NCBI GenBank assembly: GCA_039915945.1
Contig: JBDSMH010000056.1
Coordinates: 1 to 64,000, forward strand
Direction: 5' to 3'
DNA: 64,000 bases
From: DATLFA01 sp039915945
GTDB lineage: Bacteria; Actinomycetota; Acidimicrobiia; Acidimicrobiales; WLNW01
Shown here: piece by piece, positions 7,978-14,843 of the stretch
Layout: each line of letters opens with the position of its first letter
Position numbering within the stretch: the stretch's first letter is position 1
Notes under the pieces: model-generated
What the model saw: only the letters and a program-made list of their open reading frames with translations
What the model was told of the DNA's origin: nothing
The model's database searches: none
Program-made: the position numbers and the translations under genes

Positions 7978-9126
7978 CTACGGCCCGGGCGTCTGTCCGT
8001 AGAGCGCCAACGCGTTGTCCCAGAGGATCTTGCGGCGGGATTCGTCGCTGACTCCGGGCAGGCCGAGGAACTCTTCGGCCGCGTGTGGCCACGGTGAATC
8101 GGGGTGGGGATAGTCCGTCGTGAAGACGATGCCGTCGTCCCCGATCAGGTCGATCACCTGCCCGAGCATGTATTCACCCGAGTCCGCGGAGACGTAGCAC
8201 TGACGACGGAAATAGTCACTCGGCGACGCCTGCAACACCTGGTTCGAGCCGAAGTTGCGACGCCGCGAATTCTCCCAGTGCTCGTCCATGCGGTGCAGCC
8301 AGAACGGGACCCATCCACAACCCGCCTCGAGAAAGGCGACGCGCAGGCCGGGAAAACGTTCGAGCACGCCGCCGTAGATGATGCTGACAGCCGCGATCAT
8401 CTGCTCCATCGGGTGGGTGCAGATGTGCACCTGCTCGGGATGCCGCAGCCGGCCGTTGACGACCTGCGGAAGCCGGGGAAAGCCACCTTCGTGCAAGCCG
8501 AGCGCCATCGAATGTCGGGACATCACCGACCACAGGTCGTCGTAGGCAGGGTCGTCGAAGTTGCGCCCGTGAATCGGATTCGGTCGGGCAAAGGCACCCG
8601 TGAAACCGAGTTCGGTGGCGCATCGTTCTGCTTCGGCCGCGGCGAGCGCCGGGTCGTGCAGAGGCAACATGGCGATCCCTTTCAGCCGCGCCGGATCGGT
8701 CGCGCAAAAGTCCGCCATCCAGTTGTTGTACGCGCGAGCCAGAGCACCCGCGAAAGCCGGCTCGATCGAGTCGCTCGCCAACACGAACAGACCGAAGGAC
8801 GGATAGAGGAACGAGATGTCGACGCCTTCGCGATCCATATCTCGCACCTGCGCCGGCGCCGAGAACCCCTCGGCATACGCGGCGGGGAACAGTTCGGCGA
8901 ACGTGGCCTGAATCCGTTCGGACAATCGAGCGACGTCTTCAGCCGAACCGCCCGGGCTCCACTGTCCCGGCAAGTTGACGGTGAAGTCGTCGAATTCGAA
9001 TCCGAATGTCAACCCCACTTGGCGCGGGGCGTGTGCCCGAAACGGCTCGTCTAGGTACTGCTCCCAGAGAGACGCGGGTTCGATGACGTGCGCGTCGGCG
9101 TCGATGATGCGGATGCCGTCTCTCAT
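7978..9126 (-). CDS. Amidohydrolase-2 family metal-dependent hydrolase
   Basis: A 382-residue protein beginning MRDGIRIIDADAHVIEP; DADAHV gives the first metal-binding segment. THPMEQ, AFLEAGCGWVPFWLHRMDEHWE and TTDYPHPDS are the typical later family blocks. Like its neighbours it probably acts on a cyclic carboxylate or CoA-linked intermediate. A GGAGG-like sequence lies a few bases before the ATG. It is 27 bases upstream of the BVMO-like gene on the same strand, so the two are probably one operon. Confidence 0.85.
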   Translation of the reverse strand: MRDGIRIIDADAHVIEPASLWEQYLDEPFRAHAPRQVGLTFGFEFDDFTVNLPGQWSPGGSAEDVARLSERIQATFAELFPAAYAEGFSAPAQVRDMDREGVDISFLYPSFGLFVLASDSIEPAFAGALARAYNNWMADFCATDPARLKGIAMLPLHDPALAAAEAERCATELGFTGAFARPNPIHGRNFDDPAYDDLWSVMSRHSMALGLHEGGFPRLPQVVNGRLRHPEQVHICTHPMEQMIAAVSIIYGGVLERFPGLRVAFLEAGCGWVPFWLHRMDEHWENSRRRNFGSNQVLQASPSDYFRRQCYVSADSGEYMLGQVIDLIGDDGIVFTTDYPHPDSPWPHAAEEFLGLPGVSDESRRKILWDNALALYGQTPGP

Positions 9127-9161
9127 GCGGGCGCCTCCGTGCGTTTCTCAGGACCGGTGTA

Positions 9162-9647
9162 TCAGGAGCGTTCCCAGCGCACGAGATCGTCGATCTCGCC
9201 GCTCTCGACGTCGTAGATGAAGCCGGCGATGTTGTTGAGCGGCCCGAGAAACGGCGTGCCGGCGAGCAGTTCGATGTCTTCTCGCAGCGCCGCGGCGTGG
9301 TCGTCGATCGGGAAGAAGCCGAGATCGGCGCCGGTGAGGTTGCGCAGCTCTTCGTCGGTCACGCCCGCCAGACCACACTTGGTGTGCTGCATCACGACGA
9401 CCGTGTCGACGCCGAGGACGTGGCTCGACAGCGCGAGGCTGCGCAGCACGTCGTCGGTGACCCGACCCCCGGCATTGCGGATCACGTGGGCCTCGCCGAG
9501 GTGCAGGCCGAGGGCGGCGAACACGTCGATGCGGGCGTCCATACACGTGATGACAGCGAGCCGCCGGCTCGGTCGCGCGTCGGCCACGTTCGCCCGGGCC
9601 GCGGCGTAACCCTCGTTCGCGTCGAGGAGGCGGATGATCTTCTTCAT
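9162..9647 (-). CDS. Beta-class carbonic anhydrase
   Basis: A 161-residue protein with the beta-carbonic anhydrase zinc set: Cys35, Asp37 and Arg39 in ITCMDARID, and His88 and Cys91 in QHTKCGL. It interconverts CO2 and bicarbonate in the cytoplasm. The length matches the short actinobacterial beta-CAs. It stands alone between the amidohydrolase and the small lysine-rich gene, all on the minus strand; co-transcription with its neighbours is possible but not evident. Confidence 0.9.
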   Translation of the reverse strand: MKKIIRLLDANEGYAAARANVADARPSRRLAVITCMDARIDVFAALGLHLGEAHVIRNAGGRVTDDVLRSLALSSHVLGVDTVVVMQHTKCGLAGVTDEELRNLTGADLGFFPIDDHAAALREDIELLAGTPFLGPLNNIAGFIYDVESGEIDDLVRWERS

Positions 9648-9691
9648 ATCGATCTGGCTACGTGTCGGATCGTGGTCGTCAACTGGGGCGG

Positions 9692-9820
9692 CTACTTGGA
9701 CTCCCAGCCCTTGCGAACCGCCTTTTGGGCGGCTTGCTTGACGTTCTTGGCCGCCCGTTTTTCTTTGAGGGTTCGGCCGGGTTTCTTTGCCTCTGCCGAT
9801 GGTTTCGATTTCTCTGCCAT
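9692..9820 (-). CDS. 42-residue lysine-rich basic protein
   Basis: A small gene starting ATG at 9820 (MAEKSKPSAEAKKPGRTLKE...) and ending TAG at 9692-9694. About a quarter of its residues are Lys and it has no Cys or hydrophobic segment, so a nucleic-acid-associated or ribosome-associated role is conceivable but unproven. Its reality is supported by a TAGGGT hexamer ending 6 bases before the ATG, by sensible codon use and by the lack of any competing gene. It resembles short Lys/Arg-rich proteins annotated in other actinobacteria; I do not recognise a named family. Confidence 0.6.
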   Translation of the reverse strand: MAEKSKPSAEAKKPGRTLKEKRAAKNVKQAAQKAVRKGWESK

Positions 9821-9826
9821 GACCAC

Positions 9827-9832
9827 ACCCTA
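9827..9832 (-). promoter_or_regulatory. -10-like element of the lysine-rich small gene
   Basis: TAGGGT on the minus strand, 6 bases before the ATG at 9820. It helps define this small gene as real. Confidence 0.4.
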
Positions 9833-9836
9833 CCGG

Positions 9837-9856
9837 CCGCTCTGACGGGCCGCTCG
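9837..9856 (+). repeat. Copy of the dispersed GC-rich repeat
   Basis: CCGCTCTGACGGGCCGCTCG lies between the lysine-rich gene and the desaturase. Compared with the best copies it has one extra G and a diverged end. Confidence 0.5.
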
Positions 9857-9926
9857 CACCCGAATCCCCCGGTGTCTTCCATTAGGGTGCGGTTCGCATG
9901 CTCCGCTTCCCCCGCTGCGCGTCGTC

Positions 9927-10820
9927 GTGAACGGCGAAATCGTGCTCATCGACTCGCCTGCCGTCGACGGTGACGGTGGACAGACCATCGCGCTGGCTCG
10001 TTCGGGCTGGTCGAAGTTGAGTGTCGTACCGTTCGTGATCTTCCACGCGATGCCGCTGCTCATCATCTTCACCGGCGTCACCAGTCGCGCGGTCGTCATC
10101 GCGCTGGTTACGTACTTCGTTCGTCTCCTGGCGATCACCGGCGGCTATCACCGCTATTTCTCGCATCGCACGTATCGCACCGGCCGCGTGCGCCAGTTCG
10201 TGTTGGCACTCGTCGGCGTCACCGCGGTGCAGCGCGGGCCGCTCTGGTGGGCCGGCAACCACCGAGCGCATCATCGCTATTCGGATACCGAGCGAGACCC
10301 CCACTCGGCTACGCGCGGCTTCTGGTGGAGTCACGTCGGTTGGATTCTCTCGGCCAACTACGCCAACACCAACGGCGCGCTCGTGCAAGACCTGGCCCGC
10401 TATCCCGAGCTGCGATTCATCGATCGCCACGACTGGATCGGGCCGTGGTCGCTGGCGGTGGTCTGCTTCCTGCTCGGCGGATGGAGCGGCCTCATCGTCG
10501 GCTTCTTCCTCTCCACCGTGGTGCTCTGGCACGTGACCTTCACCATCAACTCGCTCGCCCACATCTGGGGCCGGCGGCCCTACGCGACGGGCGACACGAG
10601 CCGCAACTCGCTGACCCTCGCATTGCTCACACTGGGCGAGGGCTGGCACAACAACCACCATCACCAACCAACGTGTACGCGGCAGGGGTTTCGTTGGTAC
10701 CAGATCGACATCACGTACTACGTGCTGCGCCTCGCCGGTGCGCTCAAGATCGTCTCCGACATCAAAGAACCGTCGGCCGCCGCGCTGAAGCGCAACCGCA
10801 CCCCGGCAAAGGCCCAGTAG
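9927..10820 (+). CDS. Acyl-CoA/acyl-lipid delta-9-type fatty acid desaturase
   Basis: A 297-residue membrane di-iron enzyme. All three His boxes are present: HRYFSH (75-80), HRAHH (112-116) and HNNHHH (241-246), separated by hydrophobic membrane spans. It would introduce a double bond into a saturated acyl chain, probably to adjust membrane fluidity. The GTG at 9927 is the only convincing start; a TAGGGT further upstream is not correctly spaced for a leaderless message. It stands alone on the plus strand. Confidence 0.9.
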   Translation: MNGEIVLIDSPAVDGDGGQTIALARSGWSKLSVVPFVIFHAMPLLIIFTGVTSRAVVIALVTYFVRLLAITGGYHRYFSHRTYRTGRVRQFVLALVGVTAVQRGPLWWAGNHRAHHRYSDTERDPHSATRGFWWSHVGWILSANYANTNGALVQDLARYPELRFIDRHDWIGPWSLAVVCFLLGGWSGLIVGFFLSTVVLWHVTFTINSLAHIWGRRPYATGDTSRNSLTLALLTLGEGWHNNHHHQPTCTRQGFRWYQIDITYYVLRLAGALKIVSDIKEPSAAALKRNRTPAKAQ

Positions 10821-10844
10821 TCGCTCTGCGCCGAACCGTACCGT

Positions 10845-11084
10845 CTACGGTTCTTCGAACGGGTTGCCTTCGACGTCCATTCGCAGTTCGAGGTGTCCCA
10901 GTTCGATCTTGTCGCGCGAGGTGCGGTCGCCGAGTCGGCTCGGCGCGAGGATTTCGACCGCACCGTCGTCGAGACTGCGCACGCTCGGCGGAAGAAGACA
11001 CTGGTTTTCGGCGTCGTGGATGAGCACCTGGGCGTCTTGTGGCATTCGTTGCAATTGTCGAATGAAGTCACGCACAGTCGCCAT
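10845..11084 (-). CDS. Conserved-looking small protein of unknown function
   Basis: A 79-residue protein. The N-terminus, VRDFIRQLQRMPQDAQVLI, resembles small proteins that begin with a short helix followed by a PxDAxV strand, seen in bacteria and phages; no function is known to me. It has no Cys, signal or membrane segment. TAGGTT 6 bases before the ATG supports this start and strand. The GNAT gene diverges 50 bases away. Confidence 0.6.
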   Translation of the reverse strand: MATVRDFIRQLQRMPQDAQVLIHDAENQCLLPPSVRSLDDGAVEILAPSRLGDRTSRDKIELGHLELRMDVEGNPFEEP

Positions 11085-11090
11085 GCGGGC

Positions 11091-11096
11091 AACCTA
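11091..11096 (-). promoter_or_regulatory. -10-like element of the 79-residue protein gene
   Basis: TAGGTT on the minus strand ends 6 bases before the ATG at 11084. Confidence 0.35.
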
Positions 11097-11122
11097 CCAA
11101 CCGATCGGCGGCAAACTCGCAT

Positions 11123-11128
11123 TACAGT
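11123..11128 (+). promoter_or_regulatory. -10-like element of the GNAT gene
   Basis: TACAGT ends 6 bases before the ATG at 11135. Confidence 0.4.
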
Positions 11129-11134
11129 TCGGCC

Positions 11135-11935
11135 ATGTCCGACAATCCACCGCTCGAGACCGGTTGGCTGGCGGATACACCCGTCGGCGACACCGTTTTG
11201 CGTCGTTTCTTGTTCAACCAAGCCGACGTCAACGACAAGATCGCAGAGGCGTCGGGCGGCCATCACGAGCGCACCGATGCTGTCGCGATGGCCGACGCCA
11301 ACGGACCGGTGCCGTACTTCAACCAAGCGATCTTGTTGCAGCCACTCACGGCGGCCGACGACCCGACGCTCGATGACCTTGCCGCCTTCTACCGGGGCGC
11401 GACCGGTCGCATGCGCACGCTCTTGTCGCTGTGGCCGACCCCCGACCTTGCCCCGCGGGGATGGTCGCTCGTCGGCCATCCCGCCTTCATGGTGCGCGGC
11501 GGGTTCCCGGTTTCGTTCGAACCGGCCGAGGGCGTCACCGTGCAGACCGCCGCGACGACCGCCGACCTCCACGAGCTCGCCCGCATCGCCGTCGACGGCT
11601 ACCCGTTGGACGAAGCAAGAGGCTTGCCGCCTGGCAGCCTGTTCCCCGACGCGCTGCTCGACACCGACGTCACGTTCCGTCTCGGCCGCCTCGACGGCGA
11701 GGCGGTCGCCGCCGCGGCGTGTCATGTCGGTCACGGCGTCGTCAATCTCTGCTTCGCCGCCACGCTGCCGCAAGCCCGCCGGCGCGGCGTGTGGGAAGCG
11801 CTGGTGTGGGCCCGCGTCAACTCGGGCCCTTCACTGCCCGCGGTCGCGTACACGAGCGATTACAGCCGACCCGGCTTCGAGCGCATGGGCTTCGTGCCCA
11901 CGGTCCGTTTCACACTGTGGCTCGCATCGGATTGA
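11135..11935 (+). CDS. GNAT-family N-acetyltransferase
   Basis: A 266-residue protein. The C-terminal 150 residues form a GNAT-like domain: AACHVGHGVVNLCFAATLPQ corresponds to strands 3-4, QARRRGVWEALVW to the acetyl-CoA-binding loop and helix, and SRPGFERMGF to the last family motif. The N-terminal 120 residues form an all-helical or degenerate GNAT half, as in two-domain acetyltransferases of actinobacteria. The substrate is unknown. There is no operon partner; it converges on the heme-barrel remnant. Confidence 0.75.
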   Translation: MSDNPPLETGWLADTPVGDTVLRRFLFNQADVNDKIAEASGGHHERTDAVAMADANGPVPYFNQAILLQPLTAADDPTLDDLAAFYRGATGRMRTLLSLWPTPDLAPRGWSLVGHPAFMVRGGFPVSFEPAEGVTVQTAATTADLHELARIAVDGYPLDEARGLPPGSLFPDALLDTDVTFRLGRLDGEAVAAAACHVGHGVVNLCFAATLPQARRRGVWEALVWARVNSGPSLPAVAYTSDYSRPGFERMGFVPTVRFTLWLASD

Positions 11936-11964
11936 TCACTGTCGCCGGCGCGGCACGTGAGCGG

Positions 11965-12518
11965 CTACGAAACGCGATACAGACGATTGTGGTCAGTGTG
12001 CAGGAAGGGCTCGGCGAACTCTTTCATGCACAGCGTGGTGATTCGGCGTAGGACCAGGAGCCGTCGGCGTGCGCCTCGATCTTCACCGAGTAGTCGGTCG
12101 TGCTCGCCGCGGATGACAAGTAGAGATTTTCGGAGATGCCGTATGTCGGGGCGCCGATGCGGGCCACCAACTCGAACTCCGTGGCGTCGGCCGCAGCTGT
12201 GCCGCCCGCGATGACGACGATGCCACGCGGTACGACGAAACAACGCATGACCTGATTCGCGTCACCGTCCCATAGCCAGTAACCGACCTCGGTGTGGAAC
12301 GGATTTTCTTCGCTGCCCCGCCACATCGCGCTGCGATAGTCGAGGCCGTAGAGATGTTGATCACCGTTGTCGACGGGGCCGAACGGCTTCTTCGAGACCT
12401 TTTCGCGGAATGGCGTGTCGAGAACTGCGTTCTGGGAATGCGAGAACGCGGCGTCGAGGCCACCTTCGCCTTGCCACTCGCCGATCAACGCCGCCAATGG
12501 GCCCCATGCCGCTGTCAC
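11965..12518 (-). pseudogene. Nitrobindin/THAP4-like heme-binding beta-barrel gene with C-terminal frameshift
   Basis: The frame from GTG 12518 (GGAGG 5 bases upstream) has the family opening LAALIGEWQGEGG, the central HTEVGYWLWDGD and VVPRGIVVIAGG, and then stops after ESPRCA at 12024. Near 12045 another frame continues with ITTLCMKEFAEPFLHTDHN and RLYRVS, the normal family ending with the HTDxN motif, and stops at 11965-11967. One missing base after GCCGAA would restore a single reading frame. Either the gene is decayed or this is a consensus error. Intact relatives bind heme in a small barrel and may handle NO or peroxynitrite. Confidence 0.7.
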
Positions 12519-12547
12519 CTATTCCTCCGTTGTTCGAGTCGCACAAT

Positions 12548-13915
12548 TTAACGCGAGTTGGCCGCTCTCCTGCGGGCCCGGTAGAGCGCCAGTGCCTCCC
12601 GATGATCGACGATCGGCTCGGGATAGCCGGCGGCCAATCGCACGAGCGGCGGCGGGTCGTGGATGTCAGCGGGCGCCACGTCTGCGAGCTCGGGCACGTA
12701 GCGGCGCACGTAGTCGCCCGTGGGATCGAACCGCTGACCCTGCAGCGTCGGATTGAACACCCTGAACGCGTTGGGATCGTTGCCGGTGCCGGCCACCCAC
12801 TGCCAGTTCAGTTGATTGCAGGCGACATCGGCATCGGCCAGAAGCCCCGCGAAGTGCGCCGCCCCGCGACGCCAGTCTTGATACAGATCCTTCGTGAGAA
12901 ACGACGCCACGATCATGCGTGCCCGATTGTGCATGAATCCCTCGGCCCGCAACTGGCGCATGCCCGCGTCCACCACCGGATAGCCCGTGCGACCCTCGGC
13001 CCACGCCGCGAACACCTCGTCGTCTTCGTCCCACTCGTCACCGCGGGGACGAACGTCGAGCCACGCGCGGCGCGGATCGACCGCGAGCACCTGATGGAAG
13101 AAGTCGCGCCAACACAGTTGACGAACGAACGGACCGCCGCCCTCTCGGTCGCGGAGCAGCGTCGCGACTTCGAGCGCGGAGAGGCATCCGAAATGCAGGT
13201 AGGCGGCGATGCGCGACGTCGCGCCCGCTGCGAGGTCGTTGTGCACACCGTCGTAGTGAGACAAACCGGGCGACCACTCCCGCAACGCGGCCAACGCGGC
13301 GTCTTCGCCGCCGGGCACGACACGCGGCGACGGTGATCCGTCGGTCAGATCGCTCAGCTGAGGGATGGCACCGGCAGCGAGCGCCGACGGTGTGGCGATT
13401 GGTCCCGGAACCGCGCACCGTGCGCGCCAAGGTGCAGCCAACCATGCCCGGTAGTACGGCGTGAACACCTTGTAGTCGCCGCCGGTCTTCGTGCGCAGTT
13501 GGTCGGGCGCCACGATGGTGACTCCCGGATGCGTGTGCACCGCGAACGGTTGCTCGGCGGCGGCGTGACGCAGCGCGTCGAGACGGCGATGCGCCGACGC
13601 GGAGTAGTCGTCGCTCACGAAAACGGCACTGGCACCCACGTCCTTGACGAGGCGGGCCACCTCGTCGCTCCACCGACCGCGGCGCACGACGAGTTGCGAC
13701 CCTCGTTCGCGCAACGACGCGTCGAGATTCGCCAGCGATTCGAGCAGGAACTGCCAGCGATTGGGCCCGACGTCGCGGCGGGCGACGATCGCATCGTCGA
13801 TGACGAACGCGGGCACGATCTGATCACACTGCGCGATCGCCGCCGACAATGCGGGATGATCGCGCACGCGGAGATCGCGCGTGAACACCACGACTCCGAG
13901 CGCGCTCTTGGTCAA
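12548..13915 (-). CDS. phrB: Deoxyribodipyrimidine photolyase (class I CPD type)
   Basis: A 455-residue blue-light FAD enzyme that splits UV pyrimidine dimers. N-terminal VVFTRDLRVRDHP belongs to the antenna-binding alpha/beta domain. The C-terminal FAD/DNA domain has SRIAAYLHFGCLS, HNRARMIVASFLTK and NWQWVAGTGND. The best start is TTG 13915 with GGGAG 5 bases upstream; it begins one base after the stop of the transglutaminase-like gene. Longer GTG starts at 13942 and 13966 would translate palindromic repeat DNA. It is therefore the last gene of the ATP-grasp/transglutaminase operon. Confidence 0.85.
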   Translation of the reverse strand: MTKSALGVVVFTRDLRVRDHPALSAAIAQCDQIVPAFVIDDAIVARRDVGPNRWQFLLESLANLDASLRERGSQLVVRRGRWSDEVARLVKDVGASAVFVSDDYSASAHRRLDALRHAAAEQPFAVHTHPGVTIVAPDQLRTKTGGDYKVFTPYYRAWLAAPWRARCAVPGPIATPSALAAGAIPQLSDLTDGSPSPRVVPGGEDAALAALREWSPGLSHYDGVHNDLAAGATSRIAAYLHFGCLSALEVATLLRDREGGGPFVRQLCWRDFFHQVLAVDPRRAWLDVRPRGDEWDEDDEVFAAWAEGRTGYPVVDAGMRQLRAEGFMHNRARMIVASFLTKDLYQDWRRGAAHFAGLLADADVACNQLNWQWVAGTGNDPNAFRVFNPTLQGQRFDPTGDYVRRYVPELADVAPADIHDPPPLVRLAAGYPEPIVDHREALALYRARRRAANSR

Positions 13916-13916
13916 G

Positions 13917-14843
13917 CTAACTCCCGTGCGGCGAAGCCGCACCAATCCGTTGCGGCGGAGCCGCACTAGGTTGCGCGATGACGTCCACCGCGACCTCGAT
14001 GTCTTGGCTCGCCGGCGGGCCGATCAGCACGCCGCGTAGCGGTGCGATGTCGGCGTAGTCGCGTCCCCACCCGATCGTGATGTGGCGCCGGGGCGGCATC
14101 TGATCGTTGGTCGGGTCGACATCGATCCAGCCGAATGCCGGCAGGTAGACCGCACACCACGCGTGCGAGGCGTCGGCACCCTGCAGCTTTTGCCGGCCCG
14201 GCGGTGGATCGGTCTCGAGGTATCCGCTGACATAGCGCGCCGCCAGCCCCACCGATCGGGCGCAACCGATGTAGAGGTGGGCGAAGTCCTGACATACGCC
14301 GCGACGGTGTTCGAGAACATCGCTCAACGGCGTCGCTACATCGCTGAACTCGGCGTCGAAGACGAAGTCGGTGAAAATGCGCCGCGACAGGTCGCGCAGC
14401 GCATCGATGACGTTGCGTTGCGAGTCGAACGACGGCGCGGCGTAGTTCGACAAGAGTGCCGACGGACGTACGTAGCGCGACGGCAGCCGTAGTTCACGCG
14501 CTTCGATGCCGACGATCGAACGATCGGCGACCGTCGCCGCCACGATCTCTTCCCACGACAACCCCACCTCGGGCACGGGCGCCGGTGGCTCGATCTCGAC
14601 CCAGCTCATCGCCACGAGGTTCAGCATGTCGTGCGGCGCGCTCAGCGCCAAGTAGCTGAGATGATTGCCGTAGGCGTCGTCGAACTGGGCCCGGTGCGAC
14701 GGCTCGGGCGTGCAGTACAACTGATGGTCGCGCACGTGTTGCTTGTCGAGCGACCGTGGCGAGAGACCGGCCATCAGATGCGCGCTCGACATCTCGTCGC
14801 CGTAGCGATAGGTGGTGCGGTGCGTGACCTGATACGCCGTCAC
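13917..14843 (-). CDS. Transglutaminase-like cysteine protease-fold protein
   Basis: A 308-residue protein with the bacterial transglutaminase N-terminal domain (residues 1-80) followed by the catalytic domain. Cys184 in HRRGVCQDFAH, His227 in ASHAWCAVY and Asp241/243 in WIDVDPTND form the triad. Homologues cleave or rearrange amide bonds, but the substrate of this family is unknown. The start overlaps the ATP-grasp/alpha-E fusion gene by 4 bases. The C-terminal 15 codons are encoded by two GC-rich hairpin repeats. Confidence 0.9.
   Translation of the reverse strand: MTAYQVTHRTTYRYGDEMSSAHLMAGLSPRSLDKQHVRDHQLYCTPEPSHRAQFDDAYGNHLSYLALSAPHDMLNLVAMSWVEIEPPAPVPEVGLSWEEIVAATVADRSIVGIEARELRLPSRYVRPSALLSNYAAPSFDSQRNVIDALRDLSRRIFTDFVFDAEFSDVATPLSDVLEHRRGVCQDFAHLYIGCARSVGLAARYVSGYLETDPPPGRQKLQGADASHAWCAVYLPAFGWIDVDPTNDQMPPRRHITIGWGRDYADIAPLRGVLIGPPASQDIEVAVDVIAQPSAAPPQRIGAASPHGS
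13926..13966. repeat. Two tandem 17-base hairpin units with 24-base period
   Basis: GTGCGGC-GAA-GCCGCAC at 13926-13942 is a perfect 7-bp stem with a 3-base loop. A near-copy, TTGCGGC-GGA-GCCGCAC, lies at 13950-13966. They lie over the 3' end of the transglutaminase gene just before the photolyase start. Confidence 0.7.

Noticed and set aside
13917..13966. Photolyase start at GTG 13966 or 13942
   Set aside because: Those starts translate hairpin repeats inside the preceding gene. TTG 13915 has a proper ribosome binding site and the family N-terminus.
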